DNA of 64,000 bases. Origin: Bigelowiella natans CCMP2755 (lineage: Eukaryota > Cercozoa > Chlorarachniophyceae). The notes beneath the pieces were generated by a model. That model was given only the letters and a program-made list of their open reading frames with translations. It made no database searches and was not told the origin of the DNA. How positions within the stretch are numbered: position 1 is the first letter of the stretch; each line of letters begins with the position of its first letter. The DNA lies in NCBI GenBank assembly GCA_000320545.1, contig ADNK01002290.1:124001-188000 (forward strand). Direction: 5' to 3'. A program made the position numbers and the translations under genes. This document shows, piece by piece, positions 40,009 through 51,530 of this stretch.

Positions 40009-40715
40009 CGTCGTGTTGCGCATATAACCATAACCTGCATGGTTTTGACGTTTGGATCGTCCTTGGAGACACCTGAGGTGCCACCACCATAAATACAGAA
40101 GAAGAAGAGGGAAATGGTGAAAACGGTATAACAGAGCACACGACATAAATGATGACTTCACTGATTCGACTATTGATGATTACATTAGCTACTTGGGGTG
40201 GGTGTAGTGTGCAAAAGTTGCTTTCTTCTTCTCCTTCTCCTTCTCCTTCTTCTTCTTGTTCGTGTTGATGATGATTACTACCTGTGGTACTACCATAACC
40301 TTTAAGGTGGATGCGTACAACTTGATGTACCTTGTTGTGATAATAGTACAGACAATAATGATGAGTAAGATGGGTGATGATGAGTAAGATGATGGAGATC
40401 GTGATAAAAGCAGCACCCACTTACTACCGTTGACTTTTAATGATATATATTATTAATTTAGTACCAACAAAGTAGTAGTGGTAGTTGTAGTAGTAGTAGT
40501 ACCTTTGTTCTTATTTCCTTGGAGGACATGTTCGGAATCTCGAAGATGGGTGAATCTTTAGCTTTTTCATCTCGATTATTCCCACCTCCACGCTTCCTCT
40601 TGTTATTCTTTCGTTGTTGTTGTTGTTGTTGTTGCTGCTGCTGCTGCTGGGGTAAAGCGGACGATGTTGAATTGCAGGACGAGGGTGCACTTTCACATCC
40701 CTTTCCACTGTCCAA

Positions 40716-40764
<49 letters not shown>

Positions 40765-41066
40765 ATGGTCTTCATCTCCTCCTCCTTAACCTGGTCATCT
40801 TTGAATTCCATCTTGATACTATTTTTCTTCGCAACGTCGTTATTTGCGGTAGTAGGGGTGACAGCCGTGGTGGTGTCCTTTGAGATAGTTGCTGTCTTCG
40901 ATTTGTTATTGTCTGTATGATGATGATGATGATGATGATGATGACGATGATATTCATTATTATGATAATGATATGTTGAGGAGGAGAAAATATGCTTTCT
41001 ACTAGTAGTTGTAACCCGATAATTAAGGCAAAGGAATTTAATATACGGAGGTGGTAGGTTTACGTA

Positions 41067-41107
<41 letters not shown>

Positions 41108-42212
41108 GTGTGTGTGTGTGTGTGTGTGTTTTATATGTTATGAATAAAATGTTATATATTACGTATGTGTTGTAAAATATGTCTGTATTCTACTACTACT
41201 ACTACCACTACTACTACTACCTTTGACAAATTCAATCAGCTTCTGAGCAACTTCATTCCCAATGAGTTCTCCAAGCTGAGAAAAGAAAGAAAGAACAACG
41301 ACGATGACAACGAAGGACAATCGCTGATGAACGATGATAGAGGTGTCTTATTATGAGCCCATTATTGTATAGCTCTCCTACATACCTCTACTACTCTAAC
41401 TATGTTCTACCACCTCTTCTTGAGCTTTTCCGATGTCTGGAGTCACTTTGTCTTCTTTCTCATCGAGTAATCCCTTCACCTCTGCATTATCAAGAAGAGA
41501 CATACGACGAGAAGGAGGAAAATGTGTGAAAACGACGAAGAGGATGGAGGAGGGAATCGCCTCAGGCAATTCATTTTTTGAAAAAACTTTAGTGTTTACG
41601 TAATAAGCGTCGTTGTCCGACCATCGTTTCTATGTTATTAAGGCGTGTTGCTCCTTCTTCTTCTTCTTTTTCTTCTTCTTCTTTTTCTTCTTCTTCCATC
41701 ACCGTCGGTTGGCGCTGTGACGATTTTGTTGTTTAAATCCACCTCATGAACGATAAAATCGGAGTACCTGCATACGGTAGAATGAGGAATAAAGATGACG
41801 ACTGTACTGGTGATCATGGTGGCGGTGGTTGTGGTATCGTGACAAATAACAGAAATTAACAATTATGTGACGTCTTTAACAAGCTCACTTCAGCAGATCT
41901 ACTAGGAAATTGTTTTTCATTTTCGATTATTCTGCAACACCTTTCCTTGAAGACAGCGTTGAACTTCTGTGTATTTGTTCGAAACTCGGTGATTCCCACT
42001 GTGCATAAAGAAAAGGCAATTTATTATTAAACTTTACGTGCGGTGAATTTATCAGACACTGCGTTCAACCCCTATCACCTGTATTCGCCGTAGCTGTGGT
42101 ATATGCAGAGAGATCAATGACAAATCGCGAGAACTCGTGATCAGTCTGACTCAAAAAAAGGCATAGTATTTTTTATCAAAGTATATCATGGTATATATAT
42201 GCAAATACATAT

Positions 42213-42258
<46 letters not shown>

Positions 42259-42434
42259 GTGTGTGCGTGTGTGAGGGTTAGGATCTTCGTAGGAACCGTG
42301 GTTTCCTTCTTAGTGTCCTCCTTTTCCACCGCCATTGCGGAGGTGGCTGGTTGCCCTTGCTTTCCCTCGGCCGTTGTGTTTGTAGGGGTATTCGCGTCCA
42401 AAGAATCACCTGCTATGATATCCCATTGGATCAC
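35049..42434 (-). CDS. PUS7: tRNA/mRNA pseudouridine synthase, PUS7 (TruD family)
   Basis: PUS7 isomerises uridine to pseudouridine in tRNA and mRNA. Diagnostic exons in order: 42079-42145, 41941-41998 (VGITEFRTNTQKFNAVFKER), from 41767 (RYSDFIVHEVDL), 41221-41275 (LGELIGNEVAQKLIEF), a low-complexity exon ending 40503 (SPIFEIPNMSSKEIRTK), 39298-39381 (ARVVRRTPKTFAFAGTK), 39128-39154 (DRRAVTFQR), 38758-38816 (VGSFEYKPEGLRLGDLTGNK), the next starting FTVVLRNV (near 38620), near 37100 (QALIRIPRSMR), from 36802 (SYMWNQIV, later GDLVLV), 36320-36386 (DVVVPTLG), 35427-35629 (GSYRKML) and 35049-35303 (LKLRFTLPSSSYATQAVR). The catalytic Asp of AGTKDRRAVT is the first codon of its exon. Oddities: poly-Ala, poly-Gln and KRKRGGG inserts near 40600-40760, and poly-Met/Glu inserts near 36700. 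Introns are large and full of microsatellites. The N-terminal exon (ATG 42434) and some junctions are approximate. Confidence 0.88.
35325..35361. repeat. (TAG)n in the last PUS7 intron
   Basis: TAG units at about 35312-35361 lie inside the intron between 35303 and 35427. On the coding (minus) strand this is a TAC/CTA run leading towards the 3' splice site. Confidence 0.85.
37795..38175. repeat. Mixed CAC/CAT/GACT/GAT/TAG repeats in PUS7 introns
   Basis: Runs of CAC then CAT (37792-37831), a GACT tetranucleotide (about 37869-37893), GAT-rich stretches (37991-38055) and TAG (38131-38165) fill an intronic part of PUS7. A possible short exon (VPTWQIGLRILKKDYN) is at about 37911-37965 and fits the PUS7 reading order. 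Confidence 0.75.
39534..40010. repeat. (TA)n and (AAC)n tracts in a PUS7 intron
   Basis: A TA run spans about 39536-39574 and an AAC run about 39974-40008. Both lie between the AGTK-coding exon (39298-39381) and the exon ending at 40503. Confidence 0.85.
41071..41129. repeat. (TA)n(TG)n compound microsatellite in PUS7 intron
   Basis: A TA run (41073-41104) is followed by a TG run (41107-41129). A long GT run near the N-terminal exon spans 42215-42253. Confidence 0.85.
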
Positions 42435-43080
42435 TGCTTATCTAAATCATTCGTCTTTCATCACGCATCATTTAGGTGCAGGATTTTGTTGAACCGGGCG
42501 CCATTGTTCGTCTCCTACGCTGGTCAATTTTGGATATAAACCGAATAAACGGAGTATAGTGGTTATTTATCCAATCATTTTTTATCTTATATACTTTATT
42601 GCATAAAAATAACTTTCACAACACATTTTCGCACCACAATTTTTAAATAACGAAATCCAGAAAATGTGGTGAAATTGGTTCCCTCGTAAACAGCTGAAAT
42701 TATTGTATTCGTTCACCGCTTCCACAAACCAAATTTACGAAAATTCCAGAAAATATTGGTTCTTTTTGAAGATAAGATTACATCATTCCTGCATACAACA
42801 TCCACACTATGAAAATCACTTCGGTGTAACAACATCGCTGGGAAGTCAAGGGCGCGAACAGAATAACTAACTAACTAACTAAAGGGTGACAATCTTTTTT
42901 CCCGAAGTTTCACGAACCACATGTGATCGATGTCGCAGGCGAAAGTGTAAGGCGATTTCTGTCCATCATTTGCTGGAATCATTACCGCATACTGAAAAAC
43001 TGTGATTTCGGTCTCAAAACCCAATCCCAAAATCATCAAATTTGGCTCGCTGCTCATGCAGATATCTTAGAATCAAGCAC
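42435..43080. other. Divergent spacer between PUS7 and the kinase-kelch gene
   Basis: Apart from dispersed repeat B copy 2 (42796-42882) it is A/T-rich with no gene. Frames extending the kinase upstream (42923 and 43042) lack an ATG in the correct frame before 43081. Confidence 0.6.
42796..42882. repeat. Dispersed repeat B, copy 2
   Basis: Matches 9536-9620 in the same orientation, including the ATGAAAATCACTTCGGTG core. The ACTA unit near its end is expanded (four copies) relative to the other copy. It lies about 200 bp upstream of the kinase-kelch ATG. Confidence 0.75.
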
Positions 43081-45739
43081 ATGCAAGGCCCATCCTCAGA
43101 CACTGGTAGAGTGCCTAAGGCTGACGATGCTATTCAGCATGTTCAGAAGCTTGGAAAGGCGTTTAGGGCACTAGCACAAACGTGGATTGTCAGCCCCGAC
43201 TTCAAGGCTTCCTCACTTTCCACCTGCACAACCGCCGATGTGACTCGATGGGGTGCGTGTGAGACCGTTGCAGAGACTGTGAAAAATGTACTGAAACTCT
43301 ACGCCAAAGAATTTGGCTTCAAATCGGCTAAAGAGCTGGAGAAAAGGCAATCTGCCGAAGCACAGCTTTACATCGACCATTACTATGGAGTACAAGTCAA
43401 GAAACAGCAGCCTGAGAAAATGCCAAAAAGTCCGTGCTACTACGACATTTTTGAGGTGACAAAAGACGCTCCTAAGGCAAACGACACCTTTATCTTCGAT
43501 ATGGAAGATGTAAAGTTTGATGAGGTTCTTGGAAAAGGAAACTTCGCCACCACCTACAGGGCGACGATCTCTAAGAAGGGAGGGGGATCGGGGAGGCAAG
43601 TAGCCCTCAAAGTCCCAAATGATGGCGTATCCTCCGAAGAGTGCAAGAAGGAGATGATGGGGCTCCTCAATGTTGCTGGCCAACGCAACATCATGGAATT
43701 CGTCGGCATCATGGAATGGAAGGGACAACAATGTTTCCTAACAGAACTATGCGAGCTGGGAAGCATGGATGGTCTCCACGAAAAGCTTGACTTACGAGAG
43801 GAGAAGACCTTTATTAAGATAGCCAAGGGCCTGTTCCTGGGGCTTATGCACTTGCATCATTTCCGAATTATTCATCGGGACATTGCCTGTCGTAACCTTC
43901 TGGTCAAGCCTGGCTTCGAGGTAATTCATGCGTTTTGTTCATTTGTTTGTTTGTAACAATGAAGAGACTCGAGAAATTATTCAATATTTCACCGTGATCA
44001 GATCCGTTTATTTGTTTGTATGTAACGATGAAGAGACTTAATGAATATGTTCAAGTTTTCACCGTGATCGGATCCGTTTCTTATCTTTTCCGTGTTGTAG
44101 CCTCCACCTCCCTACTTGCATGTAATGGTCACGCGAGTAGCTTGCCATTGATGTGACAATGAACAGTGCAATCATTTTTAACTTTGGCGGAAACTAGTGC
44201 GTATTGTTGTCCTTCGTAAAGAGCTGCTGATTCTCGTGGTGGACAAACAAAATTTCTTCGCCGATTCTCCTTATTACACAGGTGCGTATTGCAGACTTCG
44301 GCCTTGCCGTAAGAGCCCCGCAGGGAACATATTCCATCATGCCTGGTGTGCCGCTCCCATGGCCATGGATGCCCCCGGAAACGCTCAAAACAGCTATCTT
44401 CACTCCGAAATCAGACATATGGGCTGCTGGTGTGACTTTGTGGGAGATTCTTCATAAAGGAAAGAGCCCTTATGCCAGTGAGTTGCAGGAGCTTAGCGTG
44501 CCGGCCACATGCAAAGGGATCATCAACGGTGAAATCACGCTTGGTGCTCCAAAAGAGGCAACGAAGATTCAGAAGTCCATGATGCTAAAGTGCCTAGAGT
44601 GCCACACGAAGATCCGTCCGGATGCTTGCAGCGTGTTACTTGATCATATCCGAGATGGTCTTGAGGCCATCCGGAAGAACGGCACCAAAGCCATGAAGGA
44701 CGTGGCCGCCTCCCAAGTTGCCGCAAGTGTTCCTATGGTGAGGATGAGATCAAAGCGCGCAGATTTTGCTGCTGTGGGCTTTGACAAACGTGTATATGTG
44801 GTTGGGGGGGCACAATATGAAGAAGAGCTGAAATCGGCAGAAAGCCTTAGCACAAACGGCGATGGGAAAGAAAGTTGGGAGAAACTTCCAGAAATGAATG
44901 TCGCGAGGAGCCACGTTGGCGCTGCCGTGTACGTGAATGTGCCTTTCATCCTAACGTTTGTCCTCCTCCCGTAAACAGTCCTCGTATGTTGTTTCCTAGT
45001 CCACACTCGTCCATGCTTAGCTGATTTTTAAATCAATGTGCGCATTTTGCCATCATGTTTCAGATGGGATGGGAAACTCTATGCAGGGGGTGGAATTGCA
45101 GGCTACGAAGATGCATACACCTCAGTCGAAGTGCTAGATCTTCGCGACATAGGCAAAGGATGGTCTATGATGCCGGTGGAGATGTCCAATGGTGGCATGC
45201 TGTGCATGACAGCACACTCTGGCAAGTTGTACGCGCTAACACACGGCGGTGTGGAGACTTTGAATCTTTCCGACGTGCAAGCGGGATGGGCGACCATTTC
45301 GTTGAGCAAGAGCAACGAAACCCCCGAGGGCATCTTCGTACACAAGGAGAAGCTCTATGTGCTGAGCGGGGGGGCGATTCGATGGACGGAAGTTCAGAAA
45401 GACAAAAATATGACTTGCGGCAAGTTGAAGAAGCTCGTGGACTCAGAGGGAAAGGCCGTCACCATGCCGAATGGAGAATCAAGTGCGACAGTCCTTTGGA
45501 ATGACTGTGTTTTAGCCATTGGTGGTGGGTACCCTCCATCTGCCAAAGCCCTCATGCTGGATCTGAACAACGTCAACTCGGGATGGAAAAGTGTCGCCAA
45601 CATGGCAACAAGAAAAGCAAACGCGAGTGCAGTTGCTGTTGGTGGAAACGTGGTCGTGTTGGGTGGCAAGGCGGATGGGAGTCCTTTGGATACAGTTGAG
45701 AATCTGCGAGTAGCTCTCGCTCTAGCGGTGCGAAAATGA
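43081..45739 (+). CDS. Protein kinase (TKL/TK-like) fused to a kelch beta-propeller
   Basis: Three exons, 43081-43920, 44282-44928 and 45064-45739, give exactly 720 residues in phase. The kinase domain starts near residue 145: LGKGNF (P-loop), VALKVP (catalytic Lys), an Asp/Glu-rich helix C (SSEECKKEM), IIHRDIACRNLLV (near 265), IADFGLA (DFG near 285) and WMPPE in place of APE. All catalytic residues are present. HRDxAxRN resembles tyrosine and tyrosine-kinase-like kinases rather than standard Ser/Thr kinases (HRDLKxxN). From about residue 430 to 715 kelch repeats follow: VGFDKRVYVVGGA, AAVWDGKLYAGGGIAGYE, HSGKLYALTHGG, HKEKLYVLSGGA, DCVLAIGGGYPPS and GGNVVVLGGKADGS. The kelch propeller probably selects substrate or partner. 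The N-terminal 140 residues have no recognised domain. No TM or signal peptide is seen, so it is probably cytosolic. Confidence 0.85.
43921..44281. other. Intron with internal imperfect duplication
   Basis: Within intron 1 of the kinase gene, 'AATGAAGAGACT ... TCACCGTGATC ... GATCCGTTT' occurs around 43957-44011 and again around 44028-44080 with few differences. The first 50-60 bp of each copy includes TTTGTTTGTATGTAACGATG-like sequence. Confidence 0.7.
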
Positions 45740-46519
45740 GAAGGCTCCATGTCCACGCAATGCTTCTGCGCACAAGTGTACTTTGTGATTGTTCTTGTTG
45801 TCGCACGTAGTTCATCGCACACTAGCACAGTGATCCGCAGTGAGGATACAAGCATGGCATGTGTGGTTGTTGGATGTCGCTGTCTTGACGCTACGTGTGG
45901 ACGCTAGCTAGCTCTAGAGCTAGATTGCACGCTTGTGTGCCATGTGACCCAACTAGCCAAGCTGGTCACAACAACGTCACATCCTGTCGTGCATGTGCAC
46001 GCTGGTATGCTCGAACAATCGATCTAGCGATACAATGAGGCGGGCGACACCATCTAGCTATGTGAATCTAGATTCCTGAATGCAATGTGCCAACTGTGGC
46101 TAGCTAGCTAGAGATCGCTGTCATTATCGCGATTGTGTACACACGTTACAACTATAGACACAGTATATATTATGTTACATGACAAGAATGTGAGATTATC
46201 ATGCTTCACCACTGCATTAGACAACACGTGCGTGGGGTTGTCCTAAGCCACTATGACTAGAATTACTATGTTAACTAGAGCATTAATGTGGACATGGATT
46301 TGCAGGATGAGTAGGATTGTGAGCGTTACAATCTCCCAAGTACTTGCATCCCGCAAAATCTTTACAGTTTCCCAGATTAGTTCGTTCCTTTCTTTCTTGT
46401 AGGGTCAGGCACCAAAATCCTGTCAATGGTTTTCTCATTTTTAATTTTGATATTAAGATCTTGATATGGATTTTTTGAAAATTTAAAATCTTTGTTATGC
46501 AATAATTATTGTTCCAAAT
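45740..46519. other. Convergent spacer with CTAG-rich texture
   Basis: No gene. GCTAGCTAGCTCTAGAGCTAG (about 45903-45923) and GGCTAGCTAGCTAGAG (near 46098) stand out, with many CATGTG/GCATGTGCACG words from 45840 to 46140. The A/T-rich stretch 46380-46519 probably holds the 3' UTR of the phosphatase-like gene. Confidence 0.7.
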
Positions 46520-47445
46520 TTATTTCTTTTGATCTTGCATGTCAATCAATGGGCCATTTCTTTCATATCTCACTAAGTGAATACCCATTGCATTGGTGGC
46601 ATAGAAATTTGGGCAACGCCCGCATTGTCTACAATCCTCTCCCATAGCAGTTGTGGCGTTGTAGCCGAGGTATGACATCATGTAGCTGCCGATGAATTCT
46701 CCAGTGCGGTCACATCCAGCATTACAATGGACGTAGAAAACCGTGCTTACCTTACATTTATGTATGTCAAAATTGGACATTGGGATATTACTCACATCTT
46801 AAAATATGTTCCAAAAATATGTGGGAAAAGATGAATTCGTACGTCCGTTATGTTCTTCAGCATGCCGTTCAGCATTTTCATTCTCGAATCCAAGTCATCC
46901 GCATTGCCTCTGACTGCCCAGCTGCCAGACCTTACCACTTCTTTCTCGAAGGGCGTGTGTTTGACGTCCAAGATGGTGCCCAATGTCGGCCAGCTGAACA
47001 CCTCGCCAAGTTCAGGATGATTCTTCCAAAAATCTAACTCTGTCTTTTGCCCAGGATCGCTTAAGTTCTCAAGATCGATGTCTACCACACGGAACTTTTC
47101 TGGCAGCGTAACTCCGCTATGGCATAGAAAATAGCATAAGAATAAGGGTGATGTGTGTGTATATACGTGTTGATCTGAGAACATGTGTACAGGGACTTCG
47201 TCAACATCAAGCTGGACATGATGTTACCATTCAGTTGATGCGGATGCACGTACGGTGTCCAAGAGTTTATCAAAGGCAAACTGGCCATCTTCCACGGGGT
47301 TGTTTCCTCGAAAAATGTAATTTCGCACGATGTTTGGGCTGGCATTCAACGATTGACGAGGGAACATATCCACCAAATGGACGCGTTTGGGATCTATTCC
47401 CAGACAGGGAGCTGCTAATATTCCAAGAACTGCAACGCATAGCAT
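46520..47445 (-). CDS. Secreted tyrosine/dual-specificity phosphatase-like protein
   Basis: Three exons, 47228-47445, 46843-47116 and 46520-46750, give 240 residues in phase. The N-terminus is a clear signal peptide (MLCVAVLGILAAPCLG). The active-site loop is YVHCNAGCDRTGEFIGSY, i.e. HCxxGxDRTGE with the catalytic Cys and the Arg. This variant, with Asp before Arg-Thr-Gly-Glu, is known to me from uncharacterised secreted or ER proteins in protists and marine eukaryotes rather than from classical PTPs. The general-acid loop is not obvious. It ends YERNGPLIDMQDQKK without an ER-retrieval tetrapeptide of the standard form. Secretion of a phosphatase-like fold suggests an extracellular, vacuolar or ER-lumen substrate; which one is unknown. 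Confidence 0.72.
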
Positions 47446-48101
47446 GGCCTAGGGAGATGAAAAACAAGACTCAATTCGAGTAAAAGGATGGAGATGATGA
47501 TAGTGCCAGTTCGTGTACCAGAGAAAGTCAAACATATTGGCACCCACATCCTCTTCCCTTCTTAAAATGCTCTCAATATGCCCTACGTATTCGCCCTCAT
47601 CCCTCCTCCCCCATTCCCCTCCCATCACGCTCACGCCCGCACCCTGAAGCCTTAGTTCCCAACAACTACCATGTCGGCCTTCATTCAGTGCCTTTACCTC
47701 CGAAAACTCCCGGCAATTACACCCCTGCGACAAGGAAATCCATCCTATTTCAGTTCAAAGAACTACGGCACGTGAAGGATTTCGGGAGAAATTGTGTGTT
47801 GAATCCCGGTAATTGTGTGTTGAATCCCGGCATCGGTGCAAGTAGACCTGGCAGATTGAGTACGGTAGATAGGTCGGCAAGCTCAAGGAGGTGGAAGGGG
47901 GACGAAGCGGAGAAAGAAAGAAAGAAAGAAGTAGCAGGGTGGGAAGAAAGGACACCAACGTCGTCCAGCAGTGAGGGTTCTTTGAAGAAACTACAGCTAC
48001 TCTACTACTACATACTACCTCTACTACTACCACAGACGAGGAGGCCTAATACGTACTATGACTCAACCTCTCGCAGATACACATCAAATTCTCTATGAAT
48101 A
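47446..48101. other. Divergent spacer with a 20-bp tandem duplication
   Basis: No convincing gene. AATTGTGTGTTGAATCCCGG occurs twice in tandem at about 47792-47831. Frames crossing 47449-48098 are short, proline/arginine-rich and unsupported. It presumably contains the two promoters. Confidence 0.55.
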
Positions 48102-48481
48102 ATGAGGAGCATGGCCGCTAGTATTCAAGGCAGATGTGGAATTGCTGGGATGATTTTGCTGGTAGCAAATGCGTTGTTATTCTGCCAGTTATCGTGGCAT
48201 GCAGATAGTAGATCGGTTGAGCATCGCTCACAGGTGGTTAATCTCGGAAATGGGCTCGTGAAATTGTCAAATACCCGCATCAATGTTAAATGGCAGATTC
48301 AGAAGCATTCCAGCCGACGAGTGATATGCACGTCATCGGGCAGTAAAAGGAGGGCTGGGACAAAAACTTACGCCGTTCGGAGAAAACGCGTCTTCGAGCC
48401 TGGTCAAGGGGTAATGATTCTAAGCAATCCCTTCTTACTGTTGTCCGTCTCTGTGTGGGTTTGATACCGCTATGATTGTGA

Positions 48482-48529
<48 letters not shown>

Positions 48530-49213
48530 ATATGAGTTTTATTCGTAGTAGCCGTGTGTCGTCGTACATACACAATATGTGTGTATGTGTTTAACTGTGC
48601 ACATAGATACTCATAATCAAACGTGAAGCATGTAGTGAAAACTATTTAACGGTAGAACATGTCGCTTTCTGCTGTGTTCTCGTTTGGTCAAGGTTGTGAT
48701 TCGTGGACTGACAAACAGTACGAAGTTCAATGGCAAGTAATGCTGCGTATGTTATTCGTACCACTCAATCCAACAGCATTCCATTATCATCACCGCCGTC
48801 ATCATCGTGCTTCACATCTCCTGGGAGTGGTAGTATAGCTCTACATGTTCTGTTTATTGATAGCTGTTGTTCTTCTGTACTCCGCAACCCCCCTTTTCAT
48901 TAGGACTGGCGTAGTTAAGGACACGACCGAGAAGGGGGTCGGTGATACTTACGTAGCAGTCAATTCAAATGAATTGATGAGTATGACAGAGCATACATTA
49001 GCTTTGAATACAACTCCATTCATACTCTATTAATGTATACAGTAGCAGTAGTAGCAGCAGTAGCAGCAGCGGAAGTTCTTACCCCCCCCCCCCAAAACAA
49101 CCGATGAATCTTCTTCTCTTCACTCTTCTCTCAATACGCCACTAGATTCTTGTAGAGTTGCCGAGCCATCCAAAGCCTCTCCTAGTACCTTCAAGCAAAC
49201 TACGGAAGGTACC

Positions 49214-49251
<38 letters not shown>

Positions 49252-49418
49252 TTGATATGCATCCTCGCTTGGGTGATGTTGGTATTGCGATTAGTGTCAA
49301 AGATGGCTTGACCCTAAGACTCATGAGGCGAGCAACCCGAACAACACATACCCACCCCCTCCAGATGTGATAGATGTTGTCTACTCAGCGGTACGGCACA
49401 AGATATAAGTATTCTACG

Positions 49419-49456
<38 letters not shown>

Positions 49457-50141
49457 TTGTACTCAGCATGCCATTTTAATATTTTGCTTCGTCTATAATT
49501 AGGTGTTACTAATACCCGGCCTACACACCCCCCCACTCCCCGCCAAACCTAACACTCCAAATGTACCACCAGAAAGGTGCCAGCGAGGCAGCAGACGATG
49601 AGAATACTCGTTTTTGATGATGACGATAGTAAATGTGATTAACTATTAATGGTTGTGTTTAATAAAGACGGAATGTCAGTAATTGATGTACTGCCGACTA
49701 AAAAGACTTGTTCTGTCTTCTCCTTTTGATGATAGTCTTATAGTTGTTTATCATCGTATTCACTATATAAATCTTCCGTCTTTTAACTGCTTAGATTCTG
49801 GGTCTCACAAATTCCTAAGGAGGAGGTGGTGTATATATCAAGGAGAAAGGAAGAAGAAGAAGAAGAAAAAGAAGGAGGGAGGGGGGGAAGCAAAGGAGAT
49901 ATTACTATCAAAAATCAAAACAGCATCAACATCCTTCTTCTCCCTTATTTGTTTTCATCAGAATGGCGGTTCGGTGGATATATTCTTCTCTGGATACAAC
50001 AAACTTACTTTGCACGGGCAAGCTCAATGCGGGTACTGATTACTGCAGTATTACTCTCTTTTTATTCAACATAATCAATTACAAAGCATCTCACTGCCTC
50101 CCCTCCCCCCCCCCCTTGTAGTACCAATTGCCCGCTAACCT

Positions 50142-50172
<31 letters not shown>

Positions 50173-50727
50173 CCATGCTCCAAGCATCATGCACCATCAC
50201 TTACAGCTACACGCCTCATATATGATCCAAATAGTCTTGATAACTTGCTATCCTTAGGCAATTGGGGGTTGAAATGCGCTCACGATTTGTAGATGATCTT
50301 GAGCTACTCCCCGAGGACATCTTAGCATCGTCATCATCGTCATCATCACCAATAGAAGTCAAAGTGCCTCCTGGTAAGATAGAGGGGTAGCTGTATTTAT
50401 TTGCCCTCTAATGTTGTTAATACACTTGGCGAGGGTTGTAACATGGGTTCATTGCCCTTAGATTACTCCTATTCCTTCTAGGTGCTTTGGAGACTTCATC
50501 GGCTAAAGCATTCTTATCAGGCCTGCTTGACTTAGACATGGATGCTACTACGACAACAACTGCTGATTACGATCACGATCATGAGGCCAATGATGATGAT
50601 GGCGCAGCTGGTGGTGTCGGTCTCCAAACACGAAAGGAGCAAGAAGCAAGAGGAAGCAGCGGCGTTGACTTAAGCAAATTAATTCGAATCGAGTCACCTA
50701 TCAGAGGATTTAAGATGCCGACGTACG

Positions 50728-50771
<44 letters not shown>

Positions 50772-50840
50772 TGTGTGTGTGTGTTTTGTGTGTGTGTGTC
50801 CATATCTTACATATGTATTCACTGCGGCCATTATCGTCGT

Positions 50841-50920
<80 letters not shown>

Positions 50921-51530
50921 ATAATTAAATATCGATGGAGATACGGGTGATTGTAGCTTCTTGTTTCATTCAACAACATATATTGATTATACCCTTACCA
51001 ATGTTTGAATAATGATATTACAACTAATACCAGAGGAGATGACAGCCCCCGTCTGGAACAACTGTTGGTGCAGTTTGATAACGGGGCGCTACCTGAGCAG
51101 CCTTCACTTGCCAATCTAGTAAGAAAGTGAAAGAAGAGAATGAAGAGAAGGAGTTTAGGATGATGGTGGTGGTGGTGGTGATAACAATGATGATGATGAT
51201 GATGACTCAGGTTGCTATGATTAATGGTGCTGGTGACAACGGGGAAACAATCAAAATAATGACTTTGAATAACACCGTAGGAGGCATTGCTACCTTCTTG
51301 CTGCTCTCGTAATGTCTTCTTCTTGTCTTACCCTCCTTACCCCCCTCCTTCTTTGACAATAATACAGGTAGCGACGCGAATTAAGCCAGCCGCTCTTTCG
51401 AGAAGAAGGCGAGAGGAAAAACCAGAGAAGAAGCTTGTGAGGACACCGACATTCAATCACAAAACAGATGGGAATGCTACGATTGAAAGCGGGTTGTCCG
51501 AGAAGAAGAAGAAGAAGATGATGATGATGA
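48102..51530 (+). CDS. Unidentified multi-exon protein, 5' part (signal or transit peptide, NG-type strand repeat)
   Basis: The first exons close in phase: 48102-48410, 48693-48736, 48904-48980, 49158-49208, then from 49252. The N-terminus has a hydrophobic stretch (CGIAGMILLVANALLFCQL) followed by a basic Ser/Arg region, fitting a signal plus possible transit peptide. Next is EPGQGVVIRGLTNSTKFNG and KTGVVKDTTEKGVGD. This VxIxGLxxxxxFNGxxGxV pattern resembles short beta-barrel modules (KOW-like) found in plastid and protist proteins. Later exon-like pieces with good splice sites: near 49963-50034 (SVDIFFSGYNKLTLHG), ending 50373 (PIEVKVPPG), starting 50482 (FLSGLLDLDMD, later DLSKLIRIESP), 51034-51121 (SPRLEQLLVQFDNGALP) and from 51369 (VATRIKPAALSRRRREE). 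The junction after 49252 and everything beyond is unresolved. Strand alternation suggests this locus continues to 55290. No function is assigned. Confidence 0.5.
49209..49251. other. Candidate 43-nt intron made of GA repeats
   Basis: Between exon ends at 49208 (GTACCG donor) and 49252 (AAAG acceptor) the sequence is almost entirely GA dinucleotides. Removing it keeps the frame between QTTE and VDMHPRLGD. If it were retained, it would encode an Arg-Glu repeat, so either is possible. Confidence 0.4.
50731..50917. repeat. (CT)n and (GT)n tracts in an intron
   Basis: CT runs at about 50731-50767 and 50845-50917, with GT runs between (50768-50800). They follow a donor-like site just after the MPT-coding exon end near 50716. 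Confidence 0.85.

Noticed and set aside
43213-43731. Minus frame of 172 codons opposite the kinase exon
   Set aside because: Shadow of the strongly supported plus-strand kinase domain.
45055-45504. Plus frame of 149 codons overlapping the kelch exon
   Set aside because: Different frame from the kelch repeats; Arg/Trp/Cys-rich shadow translation.
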